This document shows positions 14,836 through 22,194 of a DNA stretch of 32,627 nucleotides, piece after piece (the stretch's first letter is position 1; each line of letters begins with the position of its first letter). Source of the DNA: Verrucomicrobiota bacterium. Its GTDB lineage: Bacteria; Verrucomicrobiota; Verrucomicrobiia; Limisphaerales; UBA1096. Position numbers and translations under genes: made by a program. The stretch is from positions 1-32,627 of the forward strand of contig JASMKO010000014.1 in the NCBI GenBank assembly GCA_030749225.1, given 5' to 3'. The notes beneath the pieces were generated by a model that was given only the letters and a program-made list of their open reading frames with translations, searched no databases and was not told the DNA's origin.

Positions 14836-17154
14836 ACGGTAAAGCAGCCGCGCAATGGCCGGGAGCAGCAGGATGGCGAACACCATGTTCATCAGGAACA
14901 TGAACATCAGCAGGATGCCCATGTCGGCCTGGAACTGGAGGGCCGAAAAGGCCCATGTGCCGACACCGACGGAGAGCGTCAGGCCGGTGAACACCACCGC
15001 GCTGCCGACCTGCGTCATCGTGGCGTCCATCGCCTCGGCAAACGAGAGCCTCTTGCGCCGATGCGCGATGAAGCAGCTGAACAGGTAAATCCCGTAGTCC
15101 ACCCCCTCGCCGACCCCCAGCGCCACCACCGGCAGCGTCGAGGTCTTCAGCCCGATCTCCATCGCGTGCATCAGGCTGTGCGCCAACACGGAGACCAACG
15201 CCAACGGTAACACGATGCACAAAACCGCCCGGAAAGAGCGGTAGCTGGCCAAACACAGCAGCACCACAGCGGCGTACACGTAAATCAAAATGGGGAATTG
15301 CGCCGCATCGACCACCTCGTTGGTCGCCGCCATCACGCCGGCGTTGCCGCCGGCCAGGCGGAACTGCGTTTTGTCGGTCCTGTTTTTTTCGTTGAACGAC
15401 TTCACGGCGGCGACGACGCGACGCAACGTCTCAGCCTTGTGATCCTCGAGAAACACCATCACCGGCAGCACGCTGCCTCGTTGGTCAGTCAACCCGGTCT
15501 CCGTGTTCACGGGCCCGACGGCCTGCGCCAGCATGGCGCGGTTGTACGGCAACACGCGCCATTTCAGGCTGCCCTCGCTGTAGCCGGAGTTGATCGTGCG
15601 CGCGATGCCGGCAAGGCCCATGACGTTTTTCACCCCCTCGACATTGGCCAGATGCCACTCAAATCGGTCGAGCAGTTCCATCACCCCGTAGTCCACAGAG
15701 CCGTCCTTCACCGTCTCGGTGAACACAATGAGAACGTCCACGCCAAGATTGAAGTTCCCCGTGATCGTGGCGCTGTCGCGATTGTAGCGGGAGTCGGGCC
15801 GCAACTCCGGCACGCCCTGGTGCAAGTCGCCAACCTCCACGCGCATAGCCTTCGAGAAAGCAAGCCCAAACATCACCGCACAGACGACAACGAGCGGAAC
15901 GGCGACCTTCGGAGCCGACCATTGTGCGACTGTGTGCCAGATTTTACTCGTCCACACCTTTCGCCGGGCCACAGTATCGCTGTATCCGACGCGCGGTTTC
16001 TGGAACGACAACAGCAGCGGCAGCAGTAATAGGTTCGTCAGGATGATCACCGCCACGCCGATGCTGGCCGCGATGGCCAGTTCGCGGATTGTTGGCACCG
16101 GGATGAGCAGAATGGTCACAAACCCGATCGTGTCGGTGATCAGCGCCACGCCTCCCGGCACGAGCAACTGCCGGAACGCTGAGCGCGCCGATCGGAGCGG
16201 ATCGCCACCGGCAAACAACTCAGCGCGAAACGCCCGCACCATCTGGACGCCATGGCTAACGCCGATCGCAAAGACGAGAAACGGCACGAGAATCGACATC
16301 GGATCGATGCCGTAGCCGAGGAGGTACAGTAGGCCAAGTTGCCACGCCACCGCCGCGATCGAGCAGCCAAGCGGCAGGGCCGAAAACCAAAACGACTGCG
16401 CATACAACCAGACCAGCAGCGAGGTTAGCAGTACGGTGATGCCGAAAAAAGTCACCACGTTGAGCGCCCCATCGCGGATGTCTCCCATGATCTTGGCAAA
16501 TCCGATGATATGCACGCTGACTGCATCCGACTCGTACTCCACACGCAACGCCTCGAGCCTCTTGGCCAAAGAGAAGGTGTCGAGCCGCTTGCCGGTGTCA
16601 GGGTCGATATCGAGCAGGTTCGCCATCACCATCGCTCCGTTGAACGAGTCGGTCACAAGCCTGCCCATGTAGTTTGACTTGAGCACATTCTCGCGTACCC
16701 GAGCCAAATCCTCCTGAGTTGGATTAGCTTCACCTGCCGGGAAGTCAGCCGGAACAACGTTACCTCCAGTAAACCCTTCCTCAACGACCTCGATAAACCG
16801 GACGTTCGGCGTGAACAGTGACGTGACACTCGACTGTTCCACGCCCGGCATGCCTTTCATTGAATCGGTCACCGCCTCGAGTGTTTTGAAATATTCCGGC
16901 GTGAAGATGTCCCCCTCTCGCGCCATCAGTGCAATCATCACGCGGTTGGCACCACCAAACTTCTCCTGATGTTTCGTGAACGTCTCGATGTAGGGGTGTC
17001 CCTCCGGGAGTTGCTTCTCGAAGCCAGCGTCGATCCGCGTCTGCGTGGCAAACCCAAACAACAACACCGTAGCCAGCAGAAAAACAACCAGCATCCATTT
17101 GCGATAGCCGAAAACCCACTCCTCCACCGATGCCACGAAACTGGTGTCGCTCAT
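14830..17154 (-). CDS. MMPL/RND superfamily transporter
   Basis: Inner-membrane proton-driven exporter, 774 residues, of the predicted-exporter (HAE3/MMPL) branch of RND. The layout is the usual duplicated one: TM1 at about 20-38, a large periplasmic loop, five TM segments at about 228-380, then a second half with a TM near 415, a second loop, and five more TM segments to the C terminus. GYGIDPMSILVPFLVFAIGVSHG and ALGVGEGVDYGIYLF are the paired TM4-like motifs; acidic and polar residues there carry protons. The ATG overlaps the stop of the YCF48-like gene (ATGA). With DUF1302, DUF1329 and YCF48-like partners it likely moves a lipid or other hydrophobic molecule across the envelope; the cargo is unknown. 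Confidence 0.92.
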   Translation of the reverse strand: MSDTSFVASVEEWVFGYRKWMLVVFLLATVLLFGFATQTRIDAGFEKQLPEGHPYIETFTKHQEKFGGANRVMIALMAREGDIFTPEYFKTLEAVTDSMKGMPGVEQSSVTSLFTPNVRFIEVVEEGFTGGNVVPADFPAGEANPTQEDLARVRENVLKSNYMGRLVTDSFNGAMVMANLLDIDPDTGKRLDTFSLAKRLEALRVEYESDAVSVHIIGFAKIMGDIRDGALNVVTFFGITVLLTSLLVWLYAQSFWFSALPLGCSIAAVAWQLGLLYLLGYGIDPMSILVPFLVFAIGVSHGVQMVRAFRAELFAGGDPLRSARSAFRQLLVPGGVALITDTIGFVTILLIPVPTIRELAIAASIGVAVIILTNLLLLPLLLSFQKPRVGYSDTVARRKVWTSKIWHTVAQWSAPKVAVPLVVVCAVMFGLAFSKAMRVEVGDLHQGVPELRPDSRYNRDSATITGNFNLGVDVLIVFTETVKDGSVDYGVMELLDRFEWHLANVEGVKNVMGLAGIARTINSGYSEGSLKWRVLPYNRAMLAQAVGPVNTETGLTDQRGSVLPVMVFLEDHKAETLRRVVAAVKSFNEKNRTDKTQFRLAGGNAGVMAATNEVVDAAQFPILIYVYAAVVLLCLASYRSFRAVLCIVLPLALVSVLAHSLMHAMEIGLKTSTLPVVALGVGEGVDYGIYLFSCFIAHRRKRLSFAEAMDATMTQVGSAVVFTGLTLSVGVGTWAFSALQFQADMGILLMFMFLMNMVFAILLLPAIARLLYRS

Positions 17155-18140
17155 TTCGACGCCTCCGTTTTCAAGTCGGCCAACTCAAGCCGGATCACGC
17201 CCTTGTCACTGGTCAATAGCACGGCTCCATCTTTCGCCTGCCAAAGGCTGGTGACCGTAGCGGTGTTATCCGCCGCAATGGCGCACAAACGGAACGTTCG
17301 TCCCGCGTCGGCGCTGATCAGCAACTGGCCGGCACCGGCGGCAAGCAGGAGCCGGCCGTCGGCCAGGACCAAGCCGGCGTGCAACAACGCCTTCGTCGAG
17401 GACTCGACCTGTTCCCACTCCGTTCCATCCTCGCTGCGGAAGATGTTGCCACGCAGGCCGAACACAACCGCCCCCCCCTGGGCCAGGGGGATCACACCGA
17501 AGAACGTGCCCTCATACGGCGTCATGCATGGCCGCCAATTGGCGGCGCGGTCGGTGCTGCGCCACACCGTGCCGAACTCGCCACACAGCCACAGGCTTTC
17601 ATCCGGAGCGGGAGTGATGTGGCTAAAGTGCGGGTCATCCTCCTGCTTGGCCATCGTCCAGTTTTCACCACCGTCTCGCGTGAAGAGTATTTTGCCGTAT
17701 GAGCCGACAATAAAGCCGGTTTGGCCATCTAAAAATAGAACGTCCAGATAGGCACCCTCGGGATCGGTTTCCGCATTGGCCTTAGCCCACGTCTCGCCGC
17801 CGTCGCCCGATTTCAGAATCACCGACTGATGGCCGACCACCCAGGCGACCCGGTCGTCAACGAGGTACACACCCGTAAGCATGCGCCGCGTTGGCGGAAG
17901 AACCTGCCGCCAACCAAGGCCGTTGTCGGTCGTGAGCAGGATGTGGCCGTGCTCGCCAACGGCCAGGGCGTGTTCGCCCCGCCCATGAATGTCGAGCAGC
18001 AGCGAGCGCTTGGCCAAGGGCGCGTTGACGGCGTCCCCGTCAATCGGCTGCGCGACCGGCCAGGCCAAGTCGGAACAAAGGAGCAACAGGAAGACGCAGC
18101 CGCTTGGCCAAGCCGGGAACCCGCGATTGGGATGCTTCAA
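17151..18140 (-). CDS. YCF48-like (BNR) beta-propeller protein
   Basis: Exported propeller of about 329 residues, related to Ycf48/HCF136-like photosystem II assembly factors. Here there is no photosynthesis context; the family also accompanies DUF1302/DUF1329/MMPL transporters. Repeated blade motifs are seen: ILLTTDNGLGWRQV, ILKSGDGGETWAK, ILFTRDGGENWTM, VWRSTDRAANW, IFRSEDGTEWEQ, LLISADAGRTFR. The signal peptide (GCVFLLLLCSDLAWPVAQ) is split from a possible longer N terminus by a strong hairpin. The TTG at 18140 just after the hairpin is chosen; a TTG/GTG at 18212/18209 would place the hairpin inside the coding sequence. The AWPS in the signal is encoded by a TTGGCCAA palindrome copy. Start therefore uncertain, family sure. 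Confidence 0.86.
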   Translation of the reverse strand: MKHPNRGFPAWPSGCVFLLLLCSDLAWPVAQPIDGDAVNAPLAKRSLLLDIHGRGEHALAVGEHGHILLTTDNGLGWRQVLPPTRRMLTGVYLVDDRVAWVVGHQSVILKSGDGGETWAKANAETDPEGAYLDVLFLDGQTGFIVGSYGKILFTRDGGENWTMAKQEDDPHFSHITPAPDESLWLCGEFGTVWRSTDRAANWRPCMTPYEGTFFGVIPLAQGGAVVFGLRGNIFRSEDGTEWEQVESSTKALLHAGLVLADGRLLLAAGAGQLLISADAGRTFRLCAIAADNTATVTSLWQAKDGAVLLTSDKGVIRLELADLKTEASK

Positions 18141-18142
18141 AG

Positions 18143-18176
18143 AACAACGGGCCGGGGTTCGCCCCGGCCCGTTGTT
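18143..18176 (-). terminator. Strong hairpin after the DUF1329 gene: terminator or attenuator
   Basis: A perfect 15-bp stem (18143-18157 with 18162-18176), including GGGCCGGGG/CCCCGGCCC, closes a four-base loop. Read leftward, it starts 52 bases after the DUF1329 stop codon and its stem runs into GTTGTTCTTT, a U-rich though interrupted tail. It stands between DUF1329 and the YCF48-MMPL pair, so it could partly end transcription and lower expression of the inner-membrane part relative to the outer-membrane part. Confidence 0.65.
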
Positions 18177-18227
18177 GGGTTGCTTGGGTTGATTGGGGAG
18201 TAAACTCACCAAAAAAATTTCTATGAA

Positions 18228-19598
18228 TCAACGGCGACCTCGCCTCCGCAGCGCCGCTGGTGTGTAGTCGCTCTGCTTTGACTGGAGTGTGAAGTCATAC
18301 ATCTCGTTTTCATTGTCCAAACCGTGCGCCAAATAGCGGCCCGATAACAAATCCATGTGTACATCGAGTGTGGAAAAAAACACGGGAACATCGTAGTAGT
18401 TTATGCAGTGAGCCTCAGACACGCGCCACAGGCGATCCTGGTTGTCATACTGATCAATCACCATCGCACCCCAGTGGTCCTCATCTATATAAAAACGGCG
18501 TTTTTTGTAAATATGACGTTTACCCTCCTTGAGTGTTGCGTCAACAACCCAGACACGGTGCAACTCGTAACGAGTGTGTTCCTGATTTATGTGAAGTGGC
18601 TTGACAATATCCTCCACCTTCAACTGGTCACTATGCAGCTTGTACGAATTATAGGGAATATACAGTTCCTGCTTGCCAACAATCTTCCAGTCGTAACGAT
18701 CGATTGCACCATTAAACATGTCCAATTGATCCGCAGTACGCAGTCCATCCGCCGCCGTGCCGGGATTATCATAGGCAACATTGGGTGCGCGACGAACCCG
18801 GCGTTGACCGGTGTTGTACACCCAGGCCTTGCGGGGCTGCCTTGTCTGGTCGATGGTCTCATGAACCATGAGAATGGTGCCTGCTAATTTGGCGGGTGAA
18901 GTGATCTTCTGCTCAAAATAAGCAGCCACTTGAGTTTCATCAGAAACGATCGTTCCGGAATAATGGTAGTTCCACAACCACTTTTCCTCAAGTTGGACCA
19001 TCGTGTAATCACCGGATCGTGTTGGGGCCACTTGCCCAATTTTGCGAATTCCAGTTGCACCCCGGTAACGGCACAGATGATTCCACATCACTTCCTGCCC
19101 ATTCTTAGGAATCGGGAACGGAATACCGCCCGGTATAATATTCACACCATTACCTTCATTAACCAACTTGACCTTGGCGGCATGTTCCTTGGTAGCATCA
19201 GAAGAATACTTCGGAACTGAAGCACTACGGCGGGTTCGATAAACTGGCATTTTATAGGTATCGCCATACTGTTTCAAGACCTGCTGGTGGCCGATGGATA
19301 ACTTGGATGCGTACTGCGCCATGTTGTCCCTGGTAATCGTGAACAGCACCTCGTCGTCCGGGTACGGGTCGGGATGATGATCCCCCGGCCGGTAGCCGGC
19401 GGGCGGCTGGGTTATCCCTCCCTCCCAGGCGGGGATGGTGCCGTCGGCGTTGCCGGCTCGTTCACCCCCCAGCGGGGTGAGCTCGTTGCCAAGCTTTGCC
19501 ACTTCCTCCGGCGTGAGCTCAGCCGTGGCCTTGCCCGATCCGGCCGCGAACAGCGCGGTTGCAGTCAGTAAAAGAACAGTTGCACGTTTCATTGTCAT
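18228..19598 (-). CDS. DUF1329 family exported protein
   Basis: Periplasmic or outer-membrane-associated protein of 456 residues with a clear signal peptide (MTMKRATVLLLTATALFAA, cleavage near KATAE). Family features visible in order: NADGTIPAWEGG and YPDDEVLFTIT near the N terminus, KAWVYNTGQRRVRRAPN, KIVGKQELYIPYN, HRVWVVDATLKEGKRHIY and DEDHWGAMVIDQYD. DUF1329 proteins have a LolA-like sheet and usually neighbour DUF1302 genes, which fits a role in carrying lipid-like cargo; exact function unestablished. The middle of the gene is visibly more AT-rich than its neighbours and has no TTGGCCAA copy. ATG 19598 or 19592 are both usable. Twelve bases follow the DUF1302 stop, so they form one operon. 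Confidence 0.92.
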   Translation of the reverse strand: MTMKRATVLLLTATALFAAGSGKATAELTPEEVAKLGNELTPLGGERAGNADGTIPAWEGGITQPPAGYRPGDHHPDPYPDDEVLFTITRDNMAQYASKLSIGHQQVLKQYGDTYKMPVYRTRRSASVPKYSSDATKEHAAKVKLVNEGNGVNIIPGGIPFPIPKNGQEVMWNHLCRYRGATGIRKIGQVAPTRSGDYTMVQLEEKWLWNYHYSGTIVSDETQVAAYFEQKITSPAKLAGTILMVHETIDQTRQPRKAWVYNTGQRRVRRAPNVAYDNPGTAADGLRTADQLDMFNGAIDRYDWKIVGKQELYIPYNSYKLHSDQLKVEDIVKPLHINQEHTRYELHRVWVVDATLKEGKRHIYKKRRFYIDEDHWGAMVIDQYDNQDRLWRVSEAHCINYYDVPVFFSTLDVHMDLLSGRYLAHGLDNENEMYDFTLQSKQSDYTPAALRRRGRR

Positions 19599-19610
19599 TA
19601 AAATATGGGG

Positions 19611-21911
19611 TTAAAACGAGTATTGGATCATCGCCTGTACAAAGTCGCGGTCGTTCATGAGGTTGTACGTCTCGTTGCCGAAAAACTCGGTGTACTTGAT
19701 GGCACCCTGCCATGAGCTTTGGTAGGTGGCCGTCACGCCAACCGTCACACTCTTGCGATCCTGCATGAAATTCCCGAGCGGCAGCGGCGTGTTACCATCA
19801 ACATCATCCGCGAACGCGATCGCCGGCGAGAGATTCACGCCGCCGAACACGTCCATGTAGTCGATGCGCGCAGCCAGCCGATAACCCCACGAGAAATCAT
19901 CCGCGAACGCACTAGCCGGTTCAAAGCGATCATTCGCATGCCCCCCCGCGCCGGAAAGAATCATCGGAGCCAGCGGGTCACCACTTAGCGCGGTACCCGG
20001 CCCATCGAAGCGCAGCAGGTCCTTATTCGGTAGATCCGGCACGATGGTCGCGCCCACCTCCGCGACGAGCACCCACTGGCTAGCACCGAGCGTCGGGCCA
20101 AACAGCTTGGTCGCCGTCACCTGCGGCTGCCAGACGTCGAAGCGCCGATAGCCCTGGATGTAGCTGTTGAAATCCTGCGGACCAAGCTGCGTCATGCTGC
20201 GGCCCTGCCAGGCCGGGTTGCCCATGTCCGGCACGCCGTCGCCGTTGGTGTCCACCACGGGGATCAGCCCAATGTTGCCCAGCACCTTCCGAGACGGGGT
20301 CAATCCGGCGATCAACAACTCCACGTCATCGATCTGCAGCGGCATGTCATTGCGGTAGGAAACCTCGCCCTGCACCGAGATGCCGGTCGCCCCGATCTCC
20401 GTGTTGAAGCTGACCCCGTACAACTGGATGTCCTCCGGATACTCCAAAAAATAACGCGCCGTCCCCGCGTACAACTGCGGGAGGCTGGTCTGGAGACTGG
20501 ACAACTGGCCGTTCAACTCCCCCTTGCTAGTATCCAGCTGAGCCTTCGACCCGGTCAACTCAGCCTGCTGAGCCAATAGACCCTCCTGTTGGCCAAGCGC
20601 GGCAGCCTGCTGCACCCGCAGCCCCGCAAGCTGGGCATTGTTCGGGTCGGCCGCCTCCAGTTGGGCGATGGCCCCGTTCAGCTCGGCCAAGCCGGCCTCC
20701 ACCTGGGCGAGGCCACCGTTGACCTGGGCGAGGCCGCCGTTGACCTGGGCCAGCAACCCATCCACTTGGCCAATGCCGCCCTGCACCTGCGAGATTACCG
20801 GCTGCAACTCGCTGAGAATGTCCCGCCCCGTGATCGCCCCGAAATACGGCAGCCGGCTGTGGTAATTGATGAAATAAAACCCAAACTCCGTCATGTTCAA
20901 CTCCTCCGCGAAATACCGTGCCGCAAAACCGAACTGGCCACTGTCACTGGCTCGGCGGTCTGCGCTGCGCGGGATCCCCGCCGCGTTCGATGGCAGGAAC
21001 GGCGCATTCGCGACGCTCGGCGGCTGGGCCGGGTTGAAACCCGGATTTGAAATCGTCGGCACCCGCGCCGGCTCGCCCTCAAGCAGGCCGTAAAGCGGAT
21101 TGTCCATCCAGCTCTCCATGTTGGGCTGGCCAAAGCTGCCGAAGCCAATCATCGCATACCGCCCACCCGGCCCGACGGTATCCTTAGTGCTGAAGTAACT
21201 GCCAGACGGGTCGATCTCCATTTCCTCCTGCTTGAACTGGTAGAAGCCCTCCAGCGTCAGGCTGTCCGAGAGCTCCAGCGAAACCGACACGAGCGGCACC
21301 GGCTTCAACGCCTCCCGCAACTCTGAGCCCGGGATGCGAAACTTCGTCACATCAATCGGGTTAATGACGTTGATACCGTTCTGGATGAACGTGCTCTCGC
21401 CCCAGTTCAGCACCTGATTGCCGAGGCGAACATTCACCGGCATGGCGGTCGGCAGGTCGTAGGAGATAAATGCATCGAGCAGCTCCATGTCACGGCCCAC
21501 CTCGCGCTTGGCAGCATCGCTCAACGGGCTGTCACCGCGGATGTTCTCAAAGTCGACAAAGTATGTGCCCCGCATGAACAGGCTCACGTCCTGCAGTTTC
21601 TTGAAGCCCAGCTCCAGGTCATGCGTGCCCTTGGCCACGCTCGAGAACAGGCCCGAGTCGTAGTGGAGACTAGCATCATCACCATTGACCGAGTATCGGT
21701 TGCCCCCATTGGCAATGCCGATGTAGTCGGCACTCGGATCCGATGTGCGGATCGAGGCACCGTAGCTCAAGGTCGTGTCGATGCTACCCTCGATCACGCC
21801 ATTCTCGAACTCCACAGCCGTAGCCGTCACTGCCACCGCAGCCGCAGCTGATAAGGCCAAACGGCACGGCACGGGGAATCCGCCATTCATTCGGGCGATT
21901 AGATTGCTCAT
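19611..21911 (-). CDS. DUF1302 family outer-membrane protein with heptad-repeat insertion
   Basis: Predicted outer-membrane beta-barrel of 766 residues, first gene of the envelope cluster. A signal peptide (RLALSAAAAVAVTATAVEF) precedes the family-typical start GSIDTTLSYGASIRT. Further matches are QVLNWGESTFIQNGINVINPID, LEGFYQFK, YFLEYPEDIQLYGVSFNT and a C-terminal YSF, the terminal Phe being the usual barrel-assembly signal. An unusual segment at about residues 365-480 is a glycine- and glutamine-rich heptad array (QVNGGLA-like units, then an AQQAEL-type coiled coil), which looks like a long loop or plug inserted in the barrel. It is longer than most family members I know. Likely the outer-membrane conduit for the MMPL exporter; cargo unknown. 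Confidence 0.9.
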   Translation of the reverse strand: MSNLIARMNGGFPVPCRLALSAAAAVAVTATAVEFENGVIEGSIDTTLSYGASIRTSDPSADYIGIANGGNRYSVNGDDASLHYDSGLFSSVAKGTHDLELGFKKLQDVSLFMRGTYFVDFENIRGDSPLSDAAKREVGRDMELLDAFISYDLPTAMPVNVRLGNQVLNWGESTFIQNGINVINPIDVTKFRIPGSELREALKPVPLVSVSLELSDSLTLEGFYQFKQEEMEIDPSGSYFSTKDTVGPGGRYAMIGFGSFGQPNMESWMDNPLYGLLEGEPARVPTISNPGFNPAQPPSVANAPFLPSNAAGIPRSADRRASDSGQFGFAARYFAEELNMTEFGFYFINYHSRLPYFGAITGRDILSELQPVISQVQGGIGQVDGLLAQVNGGLAQVNGGLAQVEAGLAELNGAIAQLEAADPNNAQLAGLRVQQAAALGQQEGLLAQQAELTGSKAQLDTSKGELNGQLSSLQTSLPQLYAGTARYFLEYPEDIQLYGVSFNTEIGATGISVQGEVSYRNDMPLQIDDVELLIAGLTPSRKVLGNIGLIPVVDTNGDGVPDMGNPAWQGRSMTQLGPQDFNSYIQGYRRFDVWQPQVTATKLFGPTLGASQWVLVAEVGATIVPDLPNKDLLRFDGPGTALSGDPLAPMILSGAGGHANDRFEPASAFADDFSWGYRLAARIDYMDVFGGVNLSPAIAFADDVDGNTPLPLGNFMQDRKSVTVGVTATYQSSWQGAIKYTEFFGNETYNLMNDRDFVQAMIQYSF
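20659..20805 (-). repeat. Seven 21-base tandem units inside the DUF1302 gene
   Basis: The stretch divides into seven 21-base units; 20701-20721 and 20722-20742 differ at one base, the others are more diverged. Each encodes seven residues on the minus strand of the type Q-V-N-G-G-L-A. Such units can expand or shrink in steps of one heptad without a frameshift. Confidence 0.75.
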
Positions 21912-21982
21912 TGGTGGGGGGAGGTCATATCACCCCTCCACCCGATTGCACGAAAAAAATGAATTTTTTTGCCCCCCATTTC

Positions 21983-22012
21983 TTGAATCAAAGCAAAACA
22001 ATATCGATTCAA
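21983..22012. promoter_or_regulatory. Inverted repeat in the divergent DUF1302/TIR intergenic region
   Basis: TTGAATC (21983-21989) and GATTCAA (22006-22012) form a 7-base inverted repeat with a 16-base AT-rich spacer, centre-to-centre 23 bases, i.e. on about the same face of the helix. The whole 283-base gap is AT-rich with T7 and A7 runs and is the likely site of both divergent promoters. An operator role is only suggested. Confidence 0.3.
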
Positions 22013-22135
22013 AGTACTCGGTTATTGGTTGAGTGTTTAGGCTGAGTTTTTAGCGCTTGACCAAGCGGCGTGATGATTCGTTAGGGGCTTTATTTCAAAC
22101 ACGGATCAACAGTAGGGGCAGGATTTTGTTTGCCT

Positions 22136-22163
22136 ATCCTGTGCATCCTTACCATCCATGTTC
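22136..22163 (+). repeat. Dispersed 28-base repeat, copy 2
   Basis: ATCCTGT (22136-22142) and CCATCCATGTTC (22152-22163) match the copy at 7337-7364 with identical spacing. It lies 31 bases upstream of the chosen TIR-WD40 start, which argues that the open frame upstream of 22195 is not translated. Confidence 0.6.
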
Positions 22164-22194
22164 GCTTAACTCCGGACCTTCAATCTGGCTTGTC

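Noticed and set aside
17151..18140. YCF48-like protein as evidence for a phototroph
   Set aside because: No photosystem genes are present, and this family also occurs with MMPL/DUF1329 clusters in non-phototrophs.
18143..18176. Hairpin considered as a riboswitch or small RNA
   Set aside because: It is a simple stem with a four-base loop after a stop codon; no multi-helix aptamer pattern is visible.
22057..22194. Upstream extension of the TIR-WD40 protein
   Set aside because: It would translate through a dispersed non-coding repeat that also occurs at 7337-7364 outside genes.
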